The notes: a model not told the origin generated them from the sequence alone. A stretch of DNA of 24,385 nt from CAYNSX01 sp964400165 (GCA_964400165.1 CAYNSX010000037.1:1-24385), one strand, 5' to 3'. Positions 13,852-22,294 are shown, numbered from the stretch's first letter. Program-made: numbers and translations.

Positions 13852-14204
13852 AATTCCAGTTTCCCTTCGCGCGCCCCATCGGCCAGCGCTTTCACTTTGC
13901 CGTGATATTGATAGCCGGCGCGGTCAAAGACCGCGCGCCGGATGCCGCGCTCCTGCGCCCGCGTCGCCAGGCGGCGCCCGACTTCCTTCGCGGTCGCCAC
14001 GGTGTTCGGCTGCGTGCGCAAATCCGGTTCCAGATTGGACGCCGCCAGGATGACTTGCCCGATGGTGTCATCCACCAACTGCGCATAGACGCGCTTGAGA
14101 CTCCGGTAGACGCACAAGCGCGGGCGCTCCGCAGTGCCCCACACCTTCTTGCGCACGCGCCGGTGCCGGCGCTCGCGTCCGGTCACTCGTCCCGGGAGCG
14201 GCAT
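13848..14204 (-). CDS. rplR: 50S ribosomal protein L18 (uL18)
   Basis: 118 residues; 5S rRNA-binding protein. Family features are RHRRVRKKVWGTAERPRLCVYRS in the N-terminal half, the QLVDD motif and the C-terminal FDRAGYQYHGKVKALADGAREGKLEF region. The ATG follows the rplF stop immediately (TAAATG). Confidence 0.97.
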   Translation of the reverse strand: MPLPGRVTGRERRHRRVRKKVWGTAERPRLCVYRSLKRVYAQLVDDTIGQVILAASNLEPDLRTQPNTVATAKEVGRRLATRAQERGIRRAVFDRAGYQYHGKVKALADGAREGKLEF

Positions 14205-14807
14205 TTATTTCGCGCCCCCGGCGCCGCCGGCGCCGCCCGCGACCGCCGCCGCCTTGCCCGACTTGCGGCGCACGCGCTCGCCGGCATAGCGGATGCCCTT
14301 GCCCTTGAACGGTTCGGGCTTGCGCTGGTCGCGGATGCGCGCCGCCACTTGCCCGACGAGCCACTTGTCGATGCCCGCCAGCGTCAATTTCGCCACCAAA
14401 TAATTGTTGACCGTCGTCGGCGTGAAGGTCTCCACGGACACGCTGATGCCCTGCGGCAACAGCACCTCGACGGGGTGTGAGTAGCCGATGGTTAGAGTCA
14501 GCTTTTGCCCATCCACCAGCGCGCGGAAGCCGATGCCGTACATTTCGAGGACTTTGGTGTAGCCGTTCGTGACGCCCAGCACCATATTGGCGACGAGCGT
14601 GCGCGAGAGGCCGTGACGCGCGCGGTGCGCGCGGTCCTCGGCCGCCCGGGTGACGACGAGCATGCCGTCGCGCCGTTCGACCGCCACGCCGGCTGGCAGC
14701 AACTGCACCAGTTCGCCCTTCGGGCCGGTGATGGTGACCTGCGACCCCGCCACGGTCATCTTGACCGCGTCGGGGACGGGGATGGGCAGTTTGCCGATGC
14801 GTGACAT
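14205..14807 (-). CDS. rplF: 50S ribosomal protein L6 (uL6)
   Basis: 200 residues against about 175-180; binds near the sarcin-ricin loop. It begins SRIGKLPIPVPDAVK and carries the conserved GPKGEL and the C-terminal KPEPFKGKGIRYAGERVRRKSGK. The extra length is a C-terminal Ala/Gly tail of about 17 residues (AAAVAGGAGGAGGAK). A 14-nt gap separates it from rpsH. Confidence 0.97.
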   Translation of the reverse strand: MSRIGKLPIPVPDAVKMTVAGSQVTITGPKGELVQLLPAGVAVERRDGMLVVTRAAEDRAHRARHGLSRTLVANMVLGVTNGYTKVLEMYGIGFRALVDGQKLTLTIGYSHPVEVLLPQGISVSVETFTPTTVNNYLVAKLTLAGIDKWLVGQVAARIRDQRKPEPFKGKGIRYAGERVRRKSGKAAAVAGGAGGAGGAK

Positions 14808-14821
14808 TTATCTGTTGGCCT

Positions 14822-15298
14822 TTACCAGAGGTAACACATCACTTCGCCGCCCAAGCCGCGGGTGCGCGCCTGGTGGTCGGTCAACAATCCGGCGGAGGTC
14901 GAGATAATAGCGATCCCGAGGCCGCCCTGCACGCGGGGCAGTTTGCCGGCGCCGCGGAAGTACCGCCGCCCGGGCCGGCTGATGCGGCGCAGGCCGCGCA
15001 CTACGGAGTCGCCTCCGCTGGTGTATTTGAGGGTCAGCCGCAGGCGCGGGCCGCTCGCGGTGGGCCGCTTGCTCGGCATCTTGGTTTCGGACGGGTCGGC
15101 CGCCGGCGGCGGCTTTGCGGCCGCCTTCTTCGTTTCGACGACTTCCACTTTGTCGATGAACCCCTCGTCCAGCATCAGGCGCGCCAGCGCCAGCCGCAGT
15201 TTCGACGGCGGCATCTCGACGGTGCGCTGGTCGGCCTGCAGCGCGTTGCGCATGCGGGTGAGCAGGTCGGCGACCGGGTCGGACGGTGCGGTCGGCAT
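14822..15298 (-). CDS. rpsH: 30S ribosomal protein S8 (uS8) with internal insertion
   Basis: 158 residues against about 130-133; central assembly protein and, in E. coli, the spc operon repressor. I placed the start at the ATG at 15298, which overlaps the S14 stop (TAATG) and gives DPVADLLTRMRNAL at residues 8-20. The C-terminal half has SRPGRRYF, then GLGIAIISTSAGLLTD and the final GGEVMCYLW. Between these, residues about 56-84 form a Lys/Pro/Ala-rich insertion not found in typical S8. A longer upstream frame is a shadow of the S14 and L5 genes. Confidence 0.95.
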   Translation of the reverse strand: MPTAPSDPVADLLTRMRNALQADQRTVEMPPSKLRLALARLMLDEGFIDKVEVVETKKAAAKPPPAADPSETKMPSKRPTASGPRLRLTLKYTSGGDSVVRGLRRISRPGRRYFRGAGKLPRVQGGLGIAIISTSAGLLTDHQARTRGLGGEVMCYLW

Positions 15299-15483
15299 TA
15301 CCAGGAGCTCTTCATCACGCCCGGCAGCAAGCCGCGGTGCGCCAGTTCCCGCATGCAGATGCGGCACATGCGGAATTGGCGAAAGTAGGCCCGCGGGCGG
15401 CCGCACAACTGGCAGCGGTTCACCTGGCGGGTCTTGAACTTCGGCTTGCTCAACGCGCGCAACACCAATGATTTTCGTGCCAT
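15298..15483 (-). CDS. rpsZ: 30S ribosomal protein S14 type Z (uS14), zinc-binding
   Basis: 61 residues, the short zinc-binding S14 of Gram-positives and relatives. Cysteine pairs are Cys24-x2-Cys27 in VNRCQLCGRPRAY and Cys40-x2-Cys43 in FRMCRICMRELA. The end GLLPGVMKSSW is canonical. It lies between rplE and rpsH and overlaps rpsH by one base. Confidence 0.97.
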   Translation of the reverse strand: MARKSLVLRALSKPKFKTRQVNRCQLCGRPRAYFRQFRMCRICMRELAHRGLLPGVMKSSW

Positions 15484-15492
15484 GCGTCCCCT

Positions 15493-16158
<666 letters not shown>

Positions 16159-16168
16159 CAGTTTCGTC

Positions 16169-16504
16169 TCACAGCGCGTCTACGACTTCGTCGCACCGGC
16201 GGCAGGCGCGCACCCGCCGGTTCTCCACGATGCGCGCGCGCACCCGCGACGGCTTGTCGCAGTGCGGACAGACGACCATCACCTTCGCCAGCGGCATCGG
16301 CGCCGGCTGCGTGATGCGGCCGGTCTGCAGTTGCGTGGTCGGCCGCTGGCCGCGCGCCCGCGCGTGCTTCACGACCATATTCAATCCGTCCACCAGCACG
16401 CGCCCGTCGCGGCGCAGGATGGAAATGACCTTGCCGCGCCGCCCGCGGTCTTTGCCCGCCAGCGCCACCACGATGTCGCCGCGCTTGACCAATCGCAACG
16501 GCAT
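16169..16504 (-). CDS. rplX: 50S ribosomal protein L24 (uL24)
   Basis: 111 residues; early assembly protein with a KOW motif. I set the start at the ATG at 16504, overlapping the rplN stop as ATGA and giving MPLRLVKRGDIVVALAGKDRGRRG, a standard L24 N-terminus. The C-terminus has a zinc-ribbon-like pair, CPHC near residues 79-82 and CRRC near 102-105, seen in many non-proteobacterial L24. The longer frame upstream is non-homologous. Confidence 0.96.
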   Translation of the reverse strand: MPLRLVKRGDIVVALAGKDRGRRGKVISILRRDGRVLVDGLNMVVKHARARGQRPTTQLQTGRITQPAPMPLAKVMVVCPHCDKPSRVRARIVENRRVRACRRCDEVVDAL

Positions 16505-16872
16505 CAGAGGACCTCCGGCGCCAGCGAGACGATCTTCAGGTACGCCTTCTCGCGCAATTCGCGGGCAATCGGCCCGAACACGCGCGTCCCGCGCGGGTTG
16601 CCCGTGGCGTCGATGAGTACCGCCGCGTTTTCGTCGAACCGCACCGACGTGCCGTCCGGCCGGCCCAGCGGCGCCCGCGTCCGCACCACGACGCAGCGCA
16701 CCACTTCGCCCTTGTGCACCGGCGCATGCGGGACCGCCAGTTTCACCGAGCAGGTAATGACATCGCCGACGCGCGCGTAGCGCCGCGCGGCGCCCTTGAG
16801 CACGCCGATGCACTGCACTTCCCGCGCGCCGCTGTTGTCGGCCACGCGCAGCCGCGTCCCGACGATAATCAC
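16504..16872 (-). CDS. rplN: 50S ribosomal protein L14 (uL14)
   Basis: 122 residues, exact family length; forms an intersubunit bridge and the RsfS binding site. The start TRLRVADNSGAREVQCIGVLKG and the core VRTRAPLGRPDGTSVRFDENAAVLI are conserved. The start codon is GTG at 16872. It overlaps the stop of the EF-G-like gene as GTGA, so L14 translation is apparently coupled to that gene rather than directly to rpsQ as in other bacteria. Confidence 0.97.
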   Translation of the reverse strand: MIIVGTRLRVADNSGAREVQCIGVLKGAARRYARVGDVITCSVKLAVPHAPVHKGEVVRCVVVRTRAPLGRPDGTSVRFDENAAVLIDATGNPRGTRVFGPIARELREKAYLKIVSLAPEVL

Positions 16873-18932
16873 TCGCGCCCCCCGTCCGCTGACCCATTGC
16901 GCGCCGCCGCGATGACCTGCTCCGCGAGGTGCTGCGGCAGCGGGTCATAGTGCGACACTTTCAAAGTGTAGCTCGCCCGTCCGCCCGTCATCGAGCGCAG
17001 TTCGCTGCTGTAGGTGAACATCTCGGAGAGCGGCACATTGGCGTGCACCACTTGCGTGCCGACTGATGCCGGGTCGGTGCCCAGGATGCGCCCGCGATGT
17101 CCGTTCAGACTGCCCATCACATCGCCGAGTTGCTCGTCGGGCACCGTCACCCACACCTGCGCGATCGGTTCGAGCACCTGCACGCCGGCCTTCTCGGCCG
17201 CGGCATCGAGGCCGAGCGAGCCCGCAATCTGGAACGCCATATCGGACGAGTCGACGGCGTGGTGCGAGCCGTCATAGAGCGTCACGCGGATATCGGTGAG
17301 TGGCAACCCAGGCAGCACGCCCTTGGTCGCCTTGTCGCGGACGCCCTTCTCCACCGACGCGATGAAGTTGCGCGGGACGGCGCCGCCGGTTACCGCGTCG
17401 ACAAAGTCCACGCCGCCGCCGCGCGCGAGCGGCTCGACGCGAATCCAGACATCGCCGTACTGCCCGCGGCCGCCGGTCTGCCGCTTGTGCCGCCCCTGCG
17501 CTTCGGCCTTGCCGCGCAGTGTCGTCACATACGGCACTTTCGGCACGAGCAATTCGACCTCGACACCGAACTTGCGCCGCATGCGCGAGACCGTGACATC
17601 GAGGTGCAGGTCGCCCAGGCCCCAGAGAATGATTTCCTTCGTCTGCGGGTTGGTCACGACGCGCAGCGTCGGGTCTTCCTCGCACAGGCGCGCCAGCGCG
17701 GAGCCGACCTTGTCTTCGTCGCCGCGCGTCTTCGGCTGCAGCGCCCGGGCGAAGACCGGTTCCGGATACGGCACGCCTTGCGCCAGCACCGGCCGCGCCG
17801 GGTCGCAGAGGGTGTCGCCGGTGTGGGTGTCTTGCAACTTGGTCAGGAAGCCGAAGTCGCCCGGCGCCAGCGCGGGCACCGACTCCGCCCCTTTCGGCCG
17901 CGGCACATGCACTTGCTGCACCCGTTCCTTGTTGCCGGACCGCGGATTGACCAGCGCCGAGTCGTGGCGCAACTGCCCCGACAACACGCGCACATAACTC
18001 AACCGCCCGACATGCGGGTCGGTGCTGGTCTTGAAGACGAAGGCCGCCAGCGGGGCCGCCGGGTCGCACTGCAATTCGATGGTGTCCGCGGCGCCGGCTT
18101 TCGTGGCGGACAGGCCCGGGCGCTCGTGCGGCGCCGGCGCCAGGTCCACGATGGCATCCAGCAGCGACGGCAGGCCGAGTTGCGCCGGCGCCACGGCGGG
18201 CAGCACTGGGATGACTTCCCCCTGCCGCATCGCGGCGTGCAGGCCGCGCTCTACCTCTTCCGGTTCGAGCGTCCCGGACTCGAGATACTTTTCGGTCAGC
18301 GTCTCGTCGGCCTCTGCGGCGACTTCCATCAGCCCCTCGCGCGCTTGCGCCAGCGCGGCGCCGGCGTCATCGGGCGCCGCTTCGCTCACCACTTTGTTGT
18401 GATCGACGCGCACGAACTGTCCGCGGCGGACATCGAGCACGCCATCTTTCCAGGGCAGCGCCAGCGGCACCGCCCGTCCGAGCGTCCCGAGCTGCTCCAC
18501 CGCCCGCGAAAAGTCGGCGTTGTCCTGGTCGAGCTTGTTCACCACCGCCAGGAAACTCAATCCCCGGGCGCGCGCCTCACGGTGCCACCGCTCGGCCTGC
18601 GCTTCCAGGCCCTTCACGCCGTCGAGCACCAGGACCGCGGTGTCGGCGACATGCAGGCACGCCAGCGTCGCGCCGGCGAAATCGGCGTAACCGGGGGTGT
18701 CGAGCAGGTTGATCTTGGCGTCGCGCCACGCAAACGGCAGCAGACTGGCCCCGATCGAAAACTTGCGCTCGATCTCCTCCAGGTCGGCGTCCGAGACGGT
18801 CGTCCCCAGCGCCACAGTGCCCATGCGGTCGGTCAAGCCGGCGAGGTACAAGATCGCCTCCGCCAGCGTAGTCTTGCCCGACCCGCCGTGGCCCAGGAAT
18901 GCGACATTCCGGATGTGCGCCGTATCGGCCAT
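16869..18932 (-). CDS. EF-G-like translational GTPase (FusA2-type paralogue) inside the spc operon
   Basis: 687 residues covering all five EF-G domains. Motifs: G1 GHGGSGKTT (14-22); switch I RKFSI near 56-60, where canonical EF-G has RGITI, so the Mg-binding Thr is Ser; G3 DTPGYADF (78-85), where the GTPase His is Tyr82; G4 NKLD (132-135); the G5 Ser-Ala is replaced by a Pro/Ala/Val stretch (VLPAVAP). Domains III-V are intact: GGRGQYGDVWI, GGAVPRNFI, VDSSDMAFQIAGS, HRGRILGTD, PLSEMFTYSSELRSMTGGRASY. The closest type I can name is the EF-G-like/FusA2 family (for example mycobacterial FusA2), whose role is unsettled. It starts 4 nt after rpsQ without a strong ribosome site and overlaps rplN (GTGA). 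The true fusA probably lies upstream of tuf, beyond the window. Confidence 0.92.
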   Translation of the reverse strand: MADTAHIRNVAFLGHGGSGKTTLAEAILYLAGLTDRMGTVALGTTVSDADLEEIERKFSIGASLLPFAWRDAKINLLDTPGYADFAGATLACLHVADTAVLVLDGVKGLEAQAERWHREARARGLSFLAVVNKLDQDNADFSRAVEQLGTLGRAVPLALPWKDGVLDVRRGQFVRVDHNKVVSEAAPDDAGAALAQAREGLMEVAAEADETLTEKYLESGTLEPEEVERGLHAAMRQGEVIPVLPAVAPAQLGLPSLLDAIVDLAPAPHERPGLSATKAGAADTIELQCDPAAPLAAFVFKTSTDPHVGRLSYVRVLSGQLRHDSALVNPRSGNKERVQQVHVPRPKGAESVPALAPGDFGFLTKLQDTHTGDTLCDPARPVLAQGVPYPEPVFARALQPKTRGDEDKVGSALARLCEEDPTLRVVTNPQTKEIILWGLGDLHLDVTVSRMRRKFGVEVELLVPKVPYVTTLRGKAEAQGRHKRQTGGRGQYGDVWIRVEPLARGGGVDFVDAVTGGAVPRNFIASVEKGVRDKATKGVLPGLPLTDIRVTLYDGSHHAVDSSDMAFQIAGSLGLDAAAEKAGVQVLEPIAQVWVTVPDEQLGDVMGSLNGHRGRILGTDPASVGTQVVHANVPLSEMFTYSSELRSMTGGRASYTLKVSHYDPLPQHLAEQVIAAARNGSADGGRE

Positions 18933-18936
18933 GTGT

Positions 18937-19230
18937 TCAGAGCGTGCTCGCCTCGTCCTTCACGGTGATGGCTTCGGGGGCGCGGCGGACGACCTCGACC
19001 ACGCGCCAGCGCTTCCGCCGGCTAAGCGGCCGGCTTTCCATAATGCGGACGACATCGCCGACGCGGCAGGTGTTCTCCTCGTCGTGCGCCATGAACTTGT
19101 TTGTCCGCCGCACGACCTTCTCGTACTTCGGGTGTCTGGTCAGCGCCTCGACGGAGACGACCACCGACTTCGTCATGCTCGCCGACCGCACGGTGCCGGT
19201 CATCTCTTTCCGATCGCCGCGGTCGCTCAT
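18937..19230 (-). CDS. rpsQ: 30S ribosomal protein S17 (uS17)
   Basis: 97 residues, about ten more than usual at the C-terminus; OB-fold 16S rRNA-binding protein. Conserved are GTVRSASMTKSVVVSVE (residues about 12-28), the HPKYEKVVRRTNKFMAHDE stretch, CRVGDVVRIMESRPLSRRKRWRVVEVV. The ATG overlaps the rpmC stop (ATGA). It is followed by the EF-G-like gene instead of rplN. Confidence 0.97.
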   Translation of the reverse strand: MSDRGDRKEMTGTVRSASMTKSVVVSVEALTRHPKYEKVVRRTNKFMAHDEENTCRVGDVVRIMESRPLSRRKRWRVVEVVRRAPEAITVKDEASTL

Positions 19231-19433
19231 CGCGCACGCTCCCGGGCGCGCAGCAGGGTCAGGATGCGGGCGATGCGCTTGCGCGACCGCCGGATGCCGT
19301 CGGTGTCCGTCAATTGTTTCCCCGCATATTGGAATCGCAACTTGAACAGGGACGCGCGCGCCTTGCGGAGTTCGTCCTGCAACTCCGTGTCCGACTGGCC
19401 GCCCAAAGTGTGCCGTTCATCGTGCAGTTTCAT
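19227..19433 (-). CDS. rpmC: 50S ribosomal protein L29 (uL29)
   Basis: 68 residues; helical protein at the polypeptide exit where trigger factor docks. The pattern DTELQDELRKARASLFKLRFQYA, then a helix ending RRSRKRIARILTLLRARE, is the family signature. The ATG overlaps the rplP stop by one base (TAATG), and its own stop overlaps the rpsQ start (ATGA). Confidence 0.96.
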   Translation of the reverse strand: MKLHDERHTLGGQSDTELQDELRKARASLFKLRFQYAGKQLTDTDGIRRSRKRIARILTLLRARERAR

Positions 19434-19855
19434 TACAGGACCGGCTCCCGCAGCCGCGCGATGATGCGCGTCCGGATCGGCAGTTTCGCCGACGCCAGCG
19501 TCAGCGCTTCCTTCGCCACTTCCACTTTCACGCCGCCCATCTCAAACAGGATGGTGCCGCGCTTGACGACGGCCACCCAGCCCTCCGGGTTGCCCTTGCC
19601 GCTGCCCTGGCGCGTCTCCGCCGGCTTCTTCGTAAAGGTCTTGTCGGGGAAGATGCGAATCCACACCATCCCGGCGCGCTTGATGCTGCGCGTCATCGCC
19701 ACGCGCGCCGCTTCGATTTGGCGGTTGGTGAGCCACGCGGACTGCAGCGACTGCAGGCCGTATTCGCCGAACTCGATGGTCGCGCCGCTGCGGGGCGAGC
19801 CGCCCCGCTTCCCGCGAAAGTGTTTGCGGAACTTACTCTTTTTCGGCATCAACAT
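19433..19855 (-). CDS. rplP: 50S ribosomal protein L16 (uL16)
   Basis: 140 residues; orders A-site tRNA and is needed late in 50S assembly. It begins MLMPKKSKFRKHFRG, matching the common MLMPKR start. It continues with VWIRIFPDKTFTKKPAETRQG and NPEGWVAVVKRGTILFEMGGV. The ATG at 19855 lies inside rpsC (23-nt overlap) with GGGAG about 10 nt upstream. The second ATG (19849) is worse placed. Confidence 0.97.
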   Translation of the reverse strand: MLMPKKSKFRKHFRGKRGGSPRSGATIEFGEYGLQSLQSAWLTNRQIEAARVAMTRSIKRAGMVWIRIFPDKTFTKKPAETRQGSGKGNPEGWVAVVKRGTILFEMGGVKVEVAKEALTLASAKLPIRTRIIARLREPVL

Positions 19856-20792
19856 CGTCGATATACTCCCAGGCGTCTTCGAGACTTTCGATGTCCTTGC
19901 CCGTTACCGCCGGCAGCGGTGGCGGGGTCGGCGGTACGGTGGATTCTGCGGCGGGCGCTTCCGGCGCCGGACCGGCGGCCTCGGCGGCGCGCGTCGCCTG
20001 CTCTTCCAGTTCGCGCTTCCGCTCGGCCTGCTCGGGCGCCACGCGCCAGCGCACACCCTCGTCGGGCGATGTCGGCGCGTCCGTCGCCGCGGACCGCGGC
20101 GTCGGCGGGGTCACGGCCACCGGCAGAATGTCGCCGCGGTAGACCCACGCCTTCACCCCGATGTTGCCGTAGGCCGTCTTGGCCTCGGTAAATCCGTAAT
20201 CGATGTCGGCGCGCAGGGTCTGCCGCGGCACCGACCCTTCCTGGCCGGTGTAGTCGCGGGACATTTCGACGCCGCCCAGCCGGCCGGCGACCGAGCACCG
20301 CACTCCCTTGGCGCCGGCGCGCATCGAGCGCTGCACGGCCTGGCTGACTGCCCGCCGGAACGCCACCCGCCGCTCGATCTGCGACGCCACCGAGTCGGCG
20401 ATCAGTTGCGCGTCCTGCTCCGGCTCGCGCACTTCGACGACATTGATGGTCACGCGGGCGCCGGTGAATTTCTCCAGCAGTTCCTTCAATTCGTCCACGC
20501 CCCGGCCCCCGCGCCCGATGATGATGCCCGGCTTGGCGGTGTGCAGCGTCAGCGTGATGGCATTGGCCGCCCGGTCGATCTCGATGCGGGCGATGCCCGC
20601 CTCGCGCATCCCGCCTTTGTCGCGTCCTGACTCCCGTCCGAGCGTCCGCGGGAACTTCTGCATGATGAACTTCCGCAACCGGGCGTCTTGCAACGCCAGT
20701 TTCCCGTAAGTGCGCTCGTCCGCAAACCACCGACTCAACCAGGGCTTGTTGATGCCCAGCCGCAAACCAATCGGGTGAATCTTCTGCCCCAT
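19833..20792 (-). CDS. rpsC: 30S ribosomal protein S3 (uS3) with long C-terminal tail
   Basis: 319 residues against about 210-240. S3 forms part of the mRNA entry helicase. Core: GQKIHPIGLRLGI at the start, the KH motif GIIIGRGGRGVDELKELLEK (89-108), AGRLGGVEMSRDY (169-181) and GNIGVKAWVYRGDILP (209-224). Residues about 47-66 hold a Gly/Arg/Lys-rich insertion before the KH domain. Residues 225-319 are an added tail: Pro/Ala-rich, with a charged helix-like segment (EQAERKRELEEQATRAAEAA) and an acidic end (EYIDDVDAEKE). The ATG overlaps the rplV stop (TAATG). Confidence 0.96.
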   Translation of the reverse strand: MGQKIHPIGLRLGINKPWLSRWFADERTYGKLALQDARLRKFIMQKFPRTLGRESGRDKGGMREAGIARIEIDRAANAITLTLHTAKPGIIIGRGGRGVDELKELLEKFTGARVTINVVEVREPEQDAQLIADSVASQIERRVAFRRAVSQAVQRSMRAGAKGVRCSVAGRLGGVEMSRDYTGQEGSVPRQTLRADIDYGFTEAKTAYGNIGVKAWVYRGDILPVAVTPPTPRSAATDAPTSPDEGVRWRVAPEQAERKRELEEQATRAAEAAGPAPEAPAAESTVPPTPPPLPAVTGKDIESLEDAWEYIDDVDAEKE

Positions 20793-21166
20793 TAGCGGGC
20801 CCCTCTCGTGCGCGTGCGCGGCGCTTTCAGCGCCGGCGCATCGCTGACCACCACGGTGATATGGCTCAACGGCCGCCGGATGATGGCGGGGAAGCGCGTC
20901 GCGCCCCGCATCCGCCGGAACGCCGGCCCCTGGTCCACCAGCACCGAGTGCACCACCAACTTCTCGCGCGTCGCATCCTCATTCTGCACCGCGTTGGCCG
21001 CCGCCGACGCCACCACTTTGCTCACCACTCCCGCCGCGCGTTGCGGCGAGAATTTCAGAATGGCAAGCGCCTCGTCCACCGGCTTGCCGCGGATGAGGGC
21101 CACCACCCGGCGCGCCTTGAAGGGCGAGACACGCACAAACTTCGCGACCGCGCGGGCTTCAGCCAT
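20792..21166 (-). CDS. rplV: 50S ribosomal protein L22 (uL22)
   Basis: 124 residues; its long hairpin lines the peptide exit tunnel. Conserved features are KFVRVSPFKARRVVALIRGKPVDEALAIL (residues about 9-37, here as the landmark words VRVSPFKARRV and GKPVDEAL), and the tunnel-loop region RMRGATRFPAIIRRPLSHITVVVSD. The stop overlaps the rpsC ATG by one base. Confidence 0.96.
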   Translation of the reverse strand: MAEARAVAKFVRVSPFKARRVVALIRGKPVDEALAILKFSPQRAAGVVSKVVASAAANAVQNEDATREKLVVHSVLVDQGPAFRRMRGATRFPAIIRRPLSHITVVVSDAPALKAPRTRTRGAR

Positions 21167-21169
21167 CGC

Positions 21170-21457
21170 TTACTTCGCCGCCGTCGCCTTCTCGGTGTGG
21201 AAGCCCGCGTGCGCCTTGAAGGTGCGCGTCGGCGCGAATTCGCCCAACTTGTGCCCCACCATCGCCTCCGTCACATAGACCGGCACATGCTTGCGGCCGT
21301 CGTGCACCGCCATCGTCAGTCCCACCATCTCCGGCACAACGGTCGAACGCCGCGACCAAGTCTTGATGGCGCGTTTGTCTCCGCGCGCCGTCTGGTCGAG
21401 GACTTTCTTCATCAGGGACTCGTCAACGAACGGCCCCTTTTTCAGTGAGCGTGGCAT
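21170..21457 (-). CDS. rpsS: 30S ribosomal protein S19 (uS19)
   Basis: 95 residues; 30S head protein next to S13. It begins PRSLKKGPFVDESLMKKV and contains TWSRRSTVVPEMVGLTMAVHDG and HKLGEFAPTRTFKAHAG, all canonical. Length is standard. It lies between rplB (6 nt) and rplV (3 nt). Confidence 0.98.
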   Translation of the reverse strand: MPRSLKKGPFVDESLMKKVLDQTARGDKRAIKTWSRRSTVVPEMVGLTMAVHDGRKHVPVYVTEAMVGHKLGEFAPTRTFKAHAGFHTEKATAAK

Positions 21458-21463
21458 CGTCGG

Positions 21464-22294
21464 TTACTTTCTGCGCTTCCGCCGGCGCACAATCAGCCGG
21501 CTGGTCAGCTTGCCGCGGCGGCGCGTCTTGACGCCCAGGGTGCGCTTCCCCCACGGCGTCTTCGGTCCCGGCATCCCAATCCCCGACCGGCCCTCGCCGC
21601 CGCCGTGCGGGTGGTCGCGGGGAGACATCACCACCCCGCGGTTCTTCGGCCGCCGCCCCATCCAGCGCGAGCGTCCGGCCTTGCCCAGCTTCACATTCTC
21701 ATGGTCGATGTTGCCGACCTGGCCGATGGTGGCGCGGCACACGGACAGCACCAGCCGGATTTCGCCCGACGGCATCCGCAAGTGCGCATAGCGGCCCTCG
21801 CGCGCCATCAACTGCGCCGCCGCGCCAGCCGAGCGGCAGAATTGCCCGCCCCGGCCCGGCTGCAATTCCACATTGTGCACCGTCGCGCCGAGCGGCAGGC
21901 GCGCCAGCGGCAGCGCGTTGCCGACGCGGATTTCGGCGGCGTCGCCCGATTGCAGCGTGTCGCCCACCTGCAGGCCGAGCGGCGACAGGATGTAGCGCTT
22001 CTCGCCGTCCGCGTATTCGAGCAGCGCGATGCGCGCCGACCGGTTCGGGTCGTATTCGATCGCCGTCACTTTGGCGTCGATGCCGTCCTTCTGCCGCTTG
22101 AAATCGATGATGCGGTAGTGCTGCTTGCTGCCGCCGCCGCGGCCGCGCATCGTGACGCGCCCGTTGCGGGCGCGCCCGGCGCGCTGTTTCTGGGGCTCGA
22201 TGAGCGAGGGCTCCGGCCGTTTGTCGGTCAGGTCGGAGAAGTCGCTGACGGTCATAAACCGCCGGCCCGGGGTGATGGGTTTGAAGGTTTTCAT
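21464..22294 (-). CDS. rplB: 50S ribosomal protein L2 (uL2)
   Basis: 276 residues, normal length; needed for subunit joining and the peptidyl-transferase centre. Conserved are GRVTMRGRGGGSKQHYR (residues about 44-60), the YADGEKRYILSPLGLQVGD region and the key DHPHGGGEGRSGIGMPGPKTPWG (landmark words HPHGGGEG and PKTPWGK). A 35-nt gap precedes it, one of the few real gaps in the S10 part. A ribosome site there is weak. Confidence 0.98.
   Translation of the reverse strand: MKTFKPITPGRRFMTVSDFSDLTDKRPEPSLIEPQKQRAGRARNGRVTMRGRGGGSKQHYRIIDFKRQKDGIDAKVTAIEYDPNRSARIALLEYADGEKRYILSPLGLQVGDTLQSGDAAEIRVGNALPLARLPLGATVHNVELQPGRGGQFCRSAGAAAQLMAREGRYAHLRMPSGEIRLVLSVCRATIGQVGNIDHENVKLGKAGRSRWMGRRPKNRGVVMSPRDHPHGGGEGRSGIGMPGPKTPWGKRTLGVKTRRRGKLTSRLIVRRRKRRK

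Noticed and set aside
17097..18968. A 623-codon plus-strand open frame opposite the EF-G-like gene
   Set aside because: Same antisense artefact; the minus-strand frame has complete EF-G domains.
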